Part shown: positions 48,286-57,921 of the stretch, piece after piece | How the letters are laid out: the number at the start of each line of letters is the position of its first letter | How positions within the stretch are numbered: the stretch's first letter is position 1 | DNA from: an uncultured Lachnospiraceae bacterium | Lineage (GTDB): Bacteria; Bacillota; Clostridia; Lachnospirales; Lachnospiraceae | Assembly (NCBI GenBank): GCA_947176065.1 | Contig: CAMWPB010000001.1 | Coordinates: 1-64,000 of the forward strand | Length of the DNA: 64,000 nucleotides | Reading direction: 5' to 3' | Made by a program: the position numbers and the translations under genes | The notes under the pieces: model-generated | What the model was told of the DNA's origin: nothing | Database searches by the model: none | The model's input: only the letters and a program-made list of their open reading frames with translations

Positions 48286-49309
48286 CATTGTCGTGCCTGT
48301 CTTCAATATGGCGGCGGAGAAAAAGTTGGAATACTGTCTGGACTCGCTTGTGGCGCAGACCGTGGCGGACTATGAGATCATTGCGGTGGACGACTGCTCC
48401 ACCGACGAATCGTGGGAGATACTGAAGGATTATGAGAAACGCTTTCCCGGGAAATTCCGTGCACTGCATCTGGAAGAGAATAAGCATCAGGGAGGCGCGA
48501 AGAATGCCGGATTAAAATTGGCGCAGGGAGAGTGGATCGGATTTATTGACAGCGATGACTGGATTACGCCCGACATGTATGAGCGCCTGATCAAACGGGC
48601 GGAAAGCACGGGAGCGGATCTTGTGGGATGCGATTACTGTCTTACGTCGGAGCATTCCATGCAAGTGGGACAGGTGGTGCATAATAATAAAAGCAGCCAG
48701 ACGGGGGTTCTGGATGACGGGAAAAGGCGGAGCCTGATTCTGGACGGCGGCAGTCTGGTGGTGAAGATATTCCGCCGTTCCATGATTCTGGATCACGCGC
48801 TCTGGTTTCCCGAGCATATTTTTTATGAGGACAATGCGCTGGGTAATTCTTATCTGGTGCTGGCGAATCATTTTGAGTATATTGAGGAACCGCTGTATTA
48901 TTATTATCAGCATGAATCCTCCACGGTGCATACCATTTCGGAGAAACGCTGTGAGGACCGCTGCGAGGCGGGCAGGCTGATGCTAAAGGAGGCCGAGCGG
49001 CACGATTTTCTGGATAAATACAGGCCGGAGCTCGAGTACAGCTTTACGCTGCTCTTTTATGTGAATACGCTGTTTACTTACATGGCGGGAGTGAAACGGA
49101 CAAAGTACCGCTTTGTGAAGAAGCTGGGGGAGGAAATGCGCTGCCGCTTTCCAAATTTTCAGGAGAATCCGTACTATATGGAACGAACCCATGCGGAGGA
49201 GAAGAAGCTGATCCGTATGCAGATGCGCTCCACGCTGTGGTTTATGGCGTATTATAAGCTGCTGTGGGCGTACCGGAACTTCAGGAAGAGACATGGGAGA
49301 ACACCGTGA
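48275..49309 (+). CDS. GT2-family glycosyltransferase
   Basis: KLSIVVPVFNMAAEKKLEYCLDSLVAQTVADYEIIAVDDCSTDESWEIL; IGFIDSDDWITPDMYERL. Confidence 0.93.
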   Translation: MKLSIVVPVFNMAAEKKLEYCLDSLVAQTVADYEIIAVDDCSTDESWEILKDYEKRFPGKFRALHLEENKHQGGAKNAGLKLAQGEWIGFIDSDDWITPDMYERLIKRAESTGADLVGCDYCLTSEHSMQVGQVVHNNKSSQTGVLDDGKRRSLILDGGSLVVKIFRRSMILDHALWFPEHIFYEDNALGNSYLVLANHFEYIEEPLYYYYQHESSTVHTISEKRCEDRCEAGRLMLKEAERHDFLDKYRPELEYSFTLLFYVNTLFTYMAGVKRTKYRFVKKLGEEMRCRFPNFQENPYYMERTHAEEKKLIRMQMRSTLWFMAYYKLLWAYRNFRKRHGRTP

Positions 49310-49331
49310 CGTGAAGGGAAACCATGGCTCA

Positions 49332-49427
49332 GGACTTTGCACTTGCTGCAAAGTCCGTAAGAATGTATAAATTTGGCCGAAAGAGAATCTGCCCTCGCCG
49401 TAGGCGATTTGGAATGGCAGATTCTCT
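49332..49427 (+). repeat. Tandem hairpins (copy E5)
   Basis: GGACTTTGCA-cttgc-TGCAAAGTCC, then AGAGAATCTGCC-ct-CGCC-gta-GGCG-atttggaat-GGCAGATTCTCT. Confidence 0.8.
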
Positions 49428-49480
49428 GACAGGAAAGCCGCAGGCTGGACTGTCGACAGAGACCGGGCGGAGGACTGTTT

Positions 49481-51643
49481 ATGGAAATCGGAAGTATTTT
49501 TGAGATAAATCCCGCCACAGTAAGAAAAGGCGGGGACACGGATGCGCTTCATCTCGGGCAGGTGAATAAGTACGGGAAGAAGCAGAGCTGTTTTACGGCC
49601 TCCGGCAGAGAGGCGATTGCGCTGGCTCTGGTCAGCCTGGAACGGGAAAGACCGGAGATACCGAAGCGCTGCCTGATGCCGGCTTATATGTGCGACAGCG
49701 TTTTCCTGCCATTCCTGCACCGGGGCTGGGAGCTGGTTTTTTATCCTGTGGACAGGGATTTGGAGACGACCGGGGAGGAAATTTTCCGTCTGGCGTTGGA
49801 GCATACGCCCGGCCTTATTTTCCTTCACCCGTATTACGGGACAGACACCTGTGCGGGACTTCGCGGGCAATTGTCTGCCCTCAGAAAAAACGGTGTGCTG
49901 GTGATGGAGGATGTGACGCAGTCCTACTATCTGGAAGAGGCGGGAAAGGACGCTGATTTTGTGGTGGGGAGCCTGCGGAAATGGTATGCGGTTCCCGACG
50001 GCGGATTTGTGGCGGCGGATATTCCTTTGGCAAAGGATGTGATGGAGACGGGAGAGACGTATGCCAGAGAACGGCTGGCACCGCTCGTTCAGAAATGGGA
50101 GTATCTGCGGGAAAAAGAGAGAAGGACAGGGGGAGCGCTGACGGCGGGCTGGCTGCCGAGGAAGGCGGAGTATCTGAAGCAGAACCGATTACTGGAAAAT
50201 GCGCTTGACTGTTATCGGGGCGTGCGGCGTATTTCAGGCATATCTGCGGACATTCTTTCTAATGTAAATGAGGAGGAGGCGCGCCGGCAAAGAACGGAAA
50301 ATTATCGTACGCTGTATGACGGCATATGCGGTATGAAAAGACTTTGGCCCATACTGCTAAGGGAGGAGGCGCAGGCGCCCCTCTATCTGCCGGTTTATGC
50401 GAAGGAGCGTGACAGTTTACAGAGATTTCTGGCGGAACGCGGTGTTTACGCGCCGGTGCTTTGGCCGGTGGGAGAAGAGAACAAAGATTTTCTGGAAGGG
50501 GGCGCGGCATATATTTTCGGGCATATGCTGGCGCTGCCCATCGACCAGCGCTACGGGGCTGCGGAGATGGAGCGGATTGCAGAAATACTTGCCTTATATG
50601 AAAAACAGCCTGTAATTGGTATTCGCGCGGACGCTAACGGGACAGTGGCCACGGGCCATATCATGCGCTGTATTACGATAGCGGAGCAGATTAAAAGGAG
50701 GGGCGGTCAGGTATTGTTTATCACGGCTGACGGGCAGGCGGAAGATATGCTTTCCCGGGCGGGGATGGAGCATGTCTGTCTGCATACGCGGTGGGACCGT
50801 ATGGAGGAGGAACTGCCGGTACTGCGGGAGGTTCTGAAACTGGGAGGGATAAAGACGCTTCTGGTGGATTCCTATCAGGCGACGCCCGCCTATTTTGAGG
50901 GACTGCGGGAACTTGTGAAGCTGGTATGTATCGATGACTGCTTTGAGCAGGTTTTTCCTGTGGACGCCCTGATTAATTATAATGCGTATCACACACGTTT
51001 TCCTTATCAGGAGACTTATGGAGATAAGACAAAACTGCTTCTGGGGACGGAGTATGTGCCCCTGAGGGAGGAGTTTGGCGTGAGCCAGATCAGGGATGCG
51101 CAGAGTGAGAGCAAAGGTTTTTCCGTGCTTTTGTCAAGCGGCGGCGGGGATGCGCAGAATGCCATTCTCGGCGTTTTGCAGCGGGCGGCGCAGATGGAAG
51201 AGCTGAAGCCGGTTGTTTTTCATGCGGTGGTGGGTGTATACCATCCACAGGGCGATGCCATTGAGGAGTTCGCAAGGACGCATGAAAACGTGAAGGTATA
51301 CCGTCCCTGCCTTGATATGGCCGGATTGATGGCGGACTGCGACGCGGCGGTTTCCGCGGCGGGCACGATGCTGTTTGAACTGAGTGCAATGCGGGTTCCT
51401 ACGGTATTTTTCCAGTCGGCGGATAACCAGCGCTATGACAGGGAATTTTTTGAGGAGGAGGAGCGGATGCTCTTCGCCGGGGATATCGTGCAGGACAGGG
51501 AGCGCTGTATGGAAGCGGTCTGCGAGAGTCTGAAAAGGCTGGTGGCGGATGCCGCGCTCCGGGAACGCATGAAGGAAAAACTTGCCCGGGTGACGGACGG
51601 TAAGGGGGCGGAACGGATTGCGGCGGAGATTATGAAACTGTGA
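49481..51643 (+). CDS. Fusion: DegT-like/PLP fold-type-I-like domain (about residues 1-376) plus PseG-like UDP-sugar hydrolase (about 377-720)
   Basis: N-part: SGREAIALALVSLERERPEIPKRCLMPAYMCDSVFLPFLHRG, LVMEDVTQSYYLEEAGKDADFVVGSLRKWYAVPDGGFVAA. C-part: IGIRADANGTVATGHIMRCITIAEQIKRRGGQVLFITAD, VSAAGTMLFELSAMRVPTVFFQSADNQ. Confidence 0.82.
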   Translation: MEIGSIFEINPATVRKGGDTDALHLGQVNKYGKKQSCFTASGREAIALALVSLERERPEIPKRCLMPAYMCDSVFLPFLHRGWELVFYPVDRDLETTGEEIFRLALEHTPGLIFLHPYYGTDTCAGLRGQLSALRKNGVLVMEDVTQSYYLEEAGKDADFVVGSLRKWYAVPDGGFVAADIPLAKDVMETGETYARERLAPLVQKWEYLREKERRTGGALTAGWLPRKAEYLKQNRLLENALDCYRGVRRISGISADILSNVNEEEARRQRTENYRTLYDGICGMKRLWPILLREEAQAPLYLPVYAKERDSLQRFLAERGVYAPVLWPVGEENKDFLEGGAAYIFGHMLALPIDQRYGAAEMERIAEILALYEKQPVIGIRADANGTVATGHIMRCITIAEQIKRRGGQVLFITADGQAEDMLSRAGMEHVCLHTRWDRMEEELPVLREVLKLGGIKTLLVDSYQATPAYFEGLRELVKLVCIDDCFEQVFPVDALINYNAYHTRFPYQETYGDKTKLLLGTEYVPLREEFGVSQIRDAQSESKGFSVLLSSGGGDAQNAILGVLQRAAQMEELKPVVFHAVVGVYHPQGDAIEEFARTHENVKVYRPCLDMAGLMADCDAAVSAAGTMLFELSAMRVPTVFFQSADNQRYDREFFEEEERMLFAGDIVQDRERCMEAVCESLKRLVADAALRERMKEKLARVTDGKGAERIAAEIMKL

Positions 51644-51772
51644 GGGGGTAAAACGTTATTCCGTCCAGAATCACACGGAAGTTGTGGATTCCATGAGAAG
51701 TTTTTAAGGGAAAACCGGGCGGAAGAAAAGCTTTTGCAGTATTGGAAATAAACGCAGGAAAGAGAGAATGGA

Positions 51773-52492
51773 ATGGTAACAGAGTTAAACGCAGTGGCAA
51801 TTATCACCGCCCGGGGCGGAAGCAAGCGGATTCCGGGGAAAAATATCAAAGAATTTATGGGAAAGCCGATGTTAGTTTACGGTATTGAGGCGGCCTTACA
51901 GTCGGGGATATTCCGAGAAGTCATGGTCTCCACCGATGACGAAGAGATTGCGCGGATCGCGCGGGAAGCGGGGGCGGCGGTTCCCTTTATGAGAAGTGAG
52001 GAGACGTCAGGGGACTTTGCAACCACGGATGATGTGCTCATGGAGGTCCTGCGGACTTATAAGGAGCGGGGAGAGAACTTTGATTATATGGCATGCATTT
52101 ATCCGACCGCGCCCTTTGTGACGGCTGAAAAGCTTACGGAAGCCATGAAACTTTTAGTGGAGCGGGACGCCTCGGGAGTGATGCCTGTGGTTCGCTATTC
52201 CTTTCCGCCCCAGCGGGGCATGGCGATCCGGGAGGGGAAACTTGTGTACTGCTATCCTGAAAACGCCATGAAACGGTCTCAGGATTTGGAGCCGGTGTAC
52301 CATGACAGCGGGCAGTTTTACTGTTATCATGTGAAGCGGTATCTGGCCTGCGGGGGTGATCTGCCGGACGGATATCTGCCTGTTGTTGTGCCGGAGACGG
52401 AGGTGCAGGATATAGACAATCCGTCGGATCTGGCGTTGGCGGAAATGAAATTTCGGATGATGCGGCAAAGCTGCCCGCAGACGGATGCCTGA
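51773..52492 (+). CDS. pseF: CMP-nonulosonate cytidylyltransferase (pseudaminic-type)
   Basis: VAIITARGGSKRIPGKNIKEFMGKPMLVYGIEAALQSGIFREVMVSTDDEEIARIAREAGAAVPFMRSEETSGDFATTDDV. Confidence 0.93.
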   Translation: MVTELNAVAIITARGGSKRIPGKNIKEFMGKPMLVYGIEAALQSGIFREVMVSTDDEEIARIAREAGAAVPFMRSEETSGDFATTDDVLMEVLRTYKERGENFDYMACIYPTAPFVTAEKLTEAMKLLVERDASGVMPVVRYSFPPQRGMAIREGKLVYCYPENAMKRSQDLEPVYHDSGQFYCYHVKRYLACGGDLPDGYLPVVVPETEVQDIDNPSDLALAEMKFRMMRQSCPQTDA

Positions 52493-52544
52493 ATGGTAAC
52501 AGTGCTGTGAAAACGGACAGTTGGCAGAGGAAAGGGAAGAATTT

Positions 52545-53600
52545 ATGGCACAGCAGAAAATAAAAATCGGCAGCCGATTGATCGGGGAGGGTGAACCCAC
52601 TTATATTGTGGCGGAGATGTCGGCAAACCACTTACAGGACTATGACAGGGCCGAGGCGATTATACGGGCGGCGAAAGAGGCGGGCGCCGATGCGGTGAAA
52701 CTTCAGACCTACACGGCTGACACCATCACCATGGATTGCGACAACGAATACTTTCAGATTACGCAGGGAACGATCTGGGACGGACAGACGTGCTATGAGC
52801 TGTTTCGGGAGGCTTATACGCCCTGGGAGTGGCAGCCGAAGCTCATGAAGCTGGCAAACGATCTGGGGATGGACTGTTTTTCTTCTCCCTTTGACTTTAC
52901 GTCGGTGGATTTTATGGAGGAGATGAAGATGCCGGCCTATAAAGTTGCTTCCCCTGAAATTTGGGATATTCCCCTTCTTCGTAAGATTGCAAGGCAGGGC
53001 AAGCCTGTGATCATGGCTACAGGACTCGCACATTTGGAGGATATTGAGAGGGCGGTGAAAACGTGCAGGGAGGAGGGGAATGAGCAGATTATACTCCTGA
53101 AATGCGTGGCTACTTATCCGACGCCCTATGAGGATATGAACATCAAAGTCATTCCCCACATGGCTGAGACTTTCGATTGTTTGACGGGGCTTTCCGATCA
53201 CAGCATGGGTTCCGCTGTAGCGGTGGCTGCGGTGGCTCTCGGCGCGAGGATGGTGGAGAAACATTTTACGCTTTCCAGAGCGGACGGCGGGCCGGATGGA
53301 GCCTTTTCCATGGAGCCTGCGGAGTTTAAAAAGATGGTGGATGAAATCCGCATTGTAGAAAAAGCGTTGGGTAAAGTGACCTATCGTCTGACGGAAAAGC
53401 AGGAGAGAAGCAGGGAGGAAGGACGTTCTCTGTTTGTCACGGAAGATATGAAAAAGGGAGAGATTTTTACAGAGAGAAATATGCGTTCCATACGGCCGGC
53501 TTTCGGTATGGCGCCTATGTACTATGAGGAGGTGCTGGGAAAACGGGCGCGATGTGACATCTCCAGGGGGACGCCGATGGATTGGAAATATGTAGAATAG
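52545..53600 (+). CDS. pseI: Pseudaminic acid synthase (NeuB family)
   Basis: PTYIVAEMSANHLQDYDRAEAIIRAAKEAGADAVKLQTYTADTITMDCDNEYFQI; GLSDHSMGSAVAVAAVALGARMVEKHFTLSRADGGPDGAFSMEP; C-terminal SAF-like RSLFVTEDMKKGEIFTERNMRSIRPAFG. Confidence 0.95.
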   Translation: MAQQKIKIGSRLIGEGEPTYIVAEMSANHLQDYDRAEAIIRAAKEAGADAVKLQTYTADTITMDCDNEYFQITQGTIWDGQTCYELFREAYTPWEWQPKLMKLANDLGMDCFSSPFDFTSVDFMEEMKMPAYKVASPEIWDIPLLRKIARQGKPVIMATGLAHLEDIERAVKTCREEGNEQIILLKCVATYPTPYEDMNIKVIPHMAETFDCLTGLSDHSMGSAVAVAAVALGARMVEKHFTLSRADGGPDGAFSMEPAEFKKMVDEIRIVEKALGKVTYRLTEKQERSREEGRSLFVTEDMKKGEIFTERNMRSIRPAFGMAPMYYEEVLGKRARCDISRGTPMDWKYVE

Positions 53601-53640
53601 TGTGGAATGTGCTTTGATGGAGAGAAGCGAAGTGGAAGAA

Positions 53641-54945
53641 ATGCAGAAAAAAATGATGATTCTGGGCGCAAGTGAACTGCAGGTTCCGGCGATCAAAAAA
53701 GCGAAAGAATTGGGCTATCAGGTCATTTGCGTGGACTATAATGAGAAGGCGGTCGGATTTGAACTGGCAGATATAAAGCTTGTGGTGAGCACACTGGATC
53801 AGGAGGAAGTTTACCGGCAGGCGCTTATTTACCGGCCGGACGTGGTGATCACTTCCACCAGCGACGGCCCGGTGCGGACGGCGGCTTATGTCAATGAGAA
53901 GCTGGGGAAGCGGCCGGATCTGTCCTACGAGAACGCGCTCTGTGCCACCATAAAAAGCAGGATGAGAGACCGGTTGAAAGAATGCGGCGTACCGATACCG
54001 GAATATTATGCGGCTACGGACTATGCGGCTTTTTCGGAGGCGGTGGATAAGCTGGACGGGAACTGTATTGTAAAGCCGGCGGATAATGCGGGGAGCCGGG
54101 GCGTGGTGCACCTGGATTATAAATTATATCAGGGAGGGCACGAGATACAGCTGGAGTGTGAAACATTTTCCCGCGAAGAGAGAGCGGCAAGGCTGGCTGC
54201 ATATCATAGGGAGATCAAAGATAAAATATATCGCTACAGCAGGGAAAATGCCCGAAACGGCACGGTGATGGTGGAGGAATACATGCACGGCCCGGAGGTC
54301 AGCGTGGAAATCATGGTGACAGCGGGCGAGCCGCATATTCTTACAATTACGGATAAGTATATCACGCCGCCCCCTTATTTTGTGGAACTGGCGCACTGTG
54401 AGCCCAGCGGCCTTGACGCGGAGACACAGGAGCAGATACGGAAAGTAGCGGCGCAGGCGGTCAGGGCGGTCGGCATCGAGAATGCGCCTGCCCATGTGGA
54501 GATCAAGGTGACGGAGGAGGGGCCGAAGATCGTGGAGCTGGCGGCGAGACTGGGCGGCGACTTTATTACTTCCAGACTGGTGCCGCTTTCGACGGGCATC
54601 GATATGGTGGGGGCTTCGGTGCTTTTGGCGACGGGAGAAACGCCTGATCTGACCCCCAAGTGGAATCGCGGTGCGGCGATCCATTTCATCTCCGTGAGCA
54701 ATGAGACAGGCGACGGTCAGGAGGGCGTGATTAGCGGGATAACTGTGCCGGACGCTCTTTACGGGCTGGCTGGCGTTGAGGAAATCAGCCTCTATAAAAG
54801 GGCAGGGGACCGTGTGCAGGGGACGCATTCCAGCAATGACAGGCTGGGCCATGTGATCACGACGGGAGAGACGCCGGAACAGGCCATGGAACTTGGAAAA
54901 CAGGTGATGGCGCAGATCGGTGTGGAGATAACATATGAAGGATAG
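53641..54945 (+). CDS. ATP-grasp domain ligase
   Basis: MMILGASELQVPAIKKAKELGYQVICVDYNEKA; CIVKPADNAGSRGVVHL; MVEEYMHGPEVSVEIMV; HVEIKVTEEGPKIVELAARLGGDFI. Confidence 0.9.
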   Translation: MQKKMMILGASELQVPAIKKAKELGYQVICVDYNEKAVGFELADIKLVVSTLDQEEVYRQALIYRPDVVITSTSDGPVRTAAYVNEKLGKRPDLSYENALCATIKSRMRDRLKECGVPIPEYYAATDYAAFSEAVDKLDGNCIVKPADNAGSRGVVHLDYKLYQGGHEIQLECETFSREERAARLAAYHREIKDKIYRYSRENARNGTVMVEEYMHGPEVSVEIMVTAGEPHILTITDKYITPPPYFVELAHCEPSGLDAETQEQIRKVAAQAVRAVGIENAPAHVEIKVTEEGPKIVELAARLGGDFITSRLVPLSTGIDMVGASVLLATGETPDLTPKWNRGAAIHFISVSNETGDGQEGVISGITVPDALYGLAGVEEISLYKRAGDRVQGTHSSNDRLGHVITTGETPEQAMELGKQVMAQIGVEITYEG

Positions 54946-56008
54946 AATTTATGTCTGCCACACGTATTACCATGTGTATGTGGCGTGCTTAAAGGAATTG
55001 AATCTGGAGCGGGAAAAGCGGGGAAACGCCACCCTTATTATGAGTACCATGTCCAACGATTTTGGGGATCTGGAAGCGAGGGCAAAGGCCTGCGGGCTTT
55101 TTGAAGCGGTGTATATGTTCGAGGAGAAGGAGGACGTCAATTTCCCCGAAATCATGAAATATCATGTGGACAGGGGAAATCTTTTTTTCAATCTCCTTGC
55201 CCGCATCCGTTACACAAAGCTTTTGGGAAAAGCACAGGAGCCTTATGTGCCGGTGGACTTTAAGGAATATAAAGATATTTATGTGTTCTGCGATTCCGAT
55301 CCGATCGGCTATTATCTGAGCTATAAAAGAATACACTACCATGCGCTGGAGGACGGCCTGGACTGCATCAGCACTTACGATACCGCCCGATATGACAACA
55401 GGGGGCATTTTAAGCTGAAAGCGTTTCTCGCGTCCCTGAATCTCATTTTTATTCAGAATGGATGGGGGAAGTACTGTCTGGATATGGAGGTCAACGATAT
55501 CTCCGTCCTGCCCTATCCCTGTCCAAAATATATCGAAAAATCCAGACAGGAGCTGGCGGATGCGCTTACGAAGGAAGATCAGGCGCTGCTGGTTCGGTTG
55601 TTTATTGCCAATATAGGGGAAATACAGGAAAAGCTTGCCACGGGAAAGGACAATATTCTTCTTTTGACGGAACCGTTGTGCGAGCTTTCGGTGCGTGAGC
55701 GGATTTTCAGGGATTGTATTGACTTATATGGTCAAATAGAGGGGGCGGCGTCTGTGATTTTGATTAAGCCGCATCCCAGAGACCTTTTGGACTATGAAGG
55801 GAAATTTTCGGAGCATATCGTGCTTGACCGAAAATTTCCGATGGAAGTGTTAAATTATATTGAGGGACTGACCTTCCGCCGGGTGATTTCTGTCTTTACG
55901 GTGGTGAGGAATATCCGCTTCGCGCAGGAGATTGTCTATCTGGGAGAGGATTTTATGGATCAGTACGAAGATCCGAAGCTGCATCGGCAGAACGAGGAGA
56001 TTGGATAG
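54935..56008 (+). CDS. Candidate sialyltransferase-like (GT52-type) nonulosonate transferase
   Basis: MKDRIYVCHTYYHVYVACLKE N-terminus, IYVFCDSDPIGYYLSYKRIHYHALEDGLDCI, VILIKPHPRDLLDYEGKFSEHIVLDRKFPMEVLNYI; adjacent to pseF/pseI. Confidence 0.65.
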   Translation: MKDRIYVCHTYYHVYVACLKELNLEREKRGNATLIMSTMSNDFGDLEARAKACGLFEAVYMFEEKEDVNFPEIMKYHVDRGNLFFNLLARIRYTKLLGKAQEPYVPVDFKEYKDIYVFCDSDPIGYYLSYKRIHYHALEDGLDCISTYDTARYDNRGHFKLKAFLASLNLIFIQNGWGKYCLDMEVNDISVLPYPCPKYIEKSRQELADALTKEDQALLVRLFIANIGEIQEKLATGKDNILLLTEPLCELSVRERIFRDCIDLYGQIEGAASVILIKPHPRDLLDYEGKFSEHIVLDRKFPMEVLNYIEGLTFRRVISVFTVVRNIRFAQEIVYLGEDFMDQYEDPKLHRQNEEIG

Positions 56009-56044
56009 CAGTTCAGCCAGACCGAATCCGTGCAGAACGGAAAT

Positions 56045-56073
56045 TTGCGCACGGTGCGCACTTGTGGTATACT
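56045..56073 (+). promoter_or_regulatory. Candidate promoter upstream of ABC transporter gene
   Basis: TTGCGC-17 bp-TATACT. Confidence 0.45.
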
Positions 56074-56107
56074 CGATAACAGTTTAGTCTGAAAAAGGAA
56101 ATACATT

Positions 56108-57862
56108 ATGCTGAAAATCTTGAAGAAAATGAATATTCTGCTGGATGGCAGGCAGAAGCGTGCCATGGCTGCGCTTATCATAATGATGCTGATCGGCGGT
56201 GTGCTGGAAAGTCTGGGCGTTTCCATGCTGGTGCCCATTGTGACAGTGGTGATGGACCCGGATGCGGTCGGGGAGAGCGACCTCCTCTCGTCGGTTTACG
56301 AGACGCTGGGGATGGAGAGCAGCGCCCAGTTTGCCATGTTTCTGCTGCTCGCTTTTGTGGGTATGACGGTAATCAAAAATATTTATCTCTTCTTTCAGCA
56401 GAAAGCGCAGTTGAAGTTTGTCTACACGAACCAGTTTGCGACTTCGAGACGCATGATGATCAATTTTATGCAGCGGCCCTACGAGTATTATCTGAATGCG
56501 GACACATCCGTTATCCAGCGCAATATCACATCCGACGTAAACAATATGTATGGTCTGATTTTAAGCTGCCTGCAGCTTTTCAGCGAGTGTATTGTCTTTG
56601 TCTGTCTGGTAGTGGCGCTGTTTCTCTATTCTGACGCGATGATGATTGTGACGGTGGCGGCGCTTATGGTTGCGCTCCTGTTTGTGATCAAAAGGGTGCT
56701 TAAGCCTATTATGATTAAGGCCGGGCAGGACAATCAGGACTATTACAGCGGGCTGTATAAATGGATCGAACAGTCGGTGATGGGAATTAAGGAAATCAAG
56801 ATCGGCCGTAAGGAGAATTATTTCATCAACGAATATGCAAAGTGCGGGGCGGGGTATGTCAGCTCTGTGCAGAAATATAATCTGTTTAACGCGACTCCGA
56901 GGCTTTTGATCGAGACGGTATGTATTGCCGGGATGGTGGGGTATTTTGTCCTGTCCATCGGGCAGGGGACACAGTTAAAAGAGCTTCTGCCACAGCTTTC
57001 GGCTCTGGCAGCGGCTGCCATGCGTCTGCTTCCCAGCGTGAACCGGATTAATAATTATCAGACCTCTATTTCCTACTTTGAGCCTTTCTTTATGGGAGTC
57101 AGCGATAATCTGCAGGAAGAGATTCATGACGGCAGTGTGACCTATGACGCGGAAGCCTATAAGCAACGGCAGAGCGTGGAAAAACTTCCGCTGGAAAAAC
57201 TGATCCGGCTGGAAGATATCACTTATAAATATCCGAATACGGAGACGCTGATTTTTAACCATGCGGACATGGAGATACCGATCGGCGCTTCGGTGGGCAT
57301 CGTGGGCGTCACGGGTGCGGGTAAAACGACGATTGTGGATATTCTGCTGGGGCTTTTGCAGATGGAGAGCGGACGGATTCTGGCGGACGGCACGGATGTC
57401 AGCGGGCATTATGCCGCATGGCTTAAGAACATCGGTTATATTCCACAGACTATTTTTATGATAGACGACTCCATCCGTAAGAACGTGGCTTTCGGCGTGC
57501 CGGAGGAGGAGATTGACGACGAGAAGGTCTGGCGCGCTTTGAAGGAAGCTGCTCTGGACAATTTTGTAAAGAGTCTGCCGGATGGTGTGGAGACCGGGAT
57601 CGGGGAGCGGGGCATCCGCATATCCGGCGGGCAGAGGCAGCGGATCAGCATTGCCAGAGCGCTCTATGAAGACCCGGAGGTGCTTGTGCTGGACGAGGCG
57701 ACTTCCGCGCTGGACAATGAGACGGAGGCGGCTATTATGGATTCCATCAACAGGCTGCATGGAAGGAAGACGCTGGTTATTATAGCGCACAGACTGCAGA
57801 CCATAGAGAAGTGCGATATGGTGTACCGGGTTGCGGCGGGCGCCATTTCCAGAGAGAGATGA
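56108..57862 (+). CDS. ABC transporter, fused TMD-NBD (lipid/oligosaccharide exporter type)
   Basis: GVTGAGKTTIVDILLGLL Walker A, ISGGQRQRISIARALYEDPEVLVLDEATSALD signature and Walker B. Confidence 0.94.
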   Translation: MLKILKKMNILLDGRQKRAMAALIIMMLIGGVLESLGVSMLVPIVTVVMDPDAVGESDLLSSVYETLGMESSAQFAMFLLLAFVGMTVIKNIYLFFQQKAQLKFVYTNQFATSRRMMINFMQRPYEYYLNADTSVIQRNITSDVNNMYGLILSCLQLFSECIVFVCLVVALFLYSDAMMIVTVAALMVALLFVIKRVLKPIMIKAGQDNQDYYSGLYKWIEQSVMGIKEIKIGRKENYFINEYAKCGAGYVSSVQKYNLFNATPRLLIETVCIAGMVGYFVLSIGQGTQLKELLPQLSALAAAAMRLLPSVNRINNYQTSISYFEPFFMGVSDNLQEEIHDGSVTYDAEAYKQRQSVEKLPLEKLIRLEDITYKYPNTETLIFNHADMEIPIGASVGIVGVTGAGKTTIVDILLGLLQMESGRILADGTDVSGHYAAWLKNIGYIPQTIFMIDDSIRKNVAFGVPEEEIDDEKVWRALKEAALDNFVKSLPDGVETGIGERGIRISGGQRQRISIARALYEDPEVLVLDEATSALDNETEAAIMDSINRLHGRKTLVIIAHRLQTIEKCDMVYRVAAGAISRER

Positions 57863-57921
57863 ACAGGAGCGGGCTGAGAGGGAAGCGATCCCGCCGTATG
57901 TTTAGTGAGAGGTAAGAGCGC

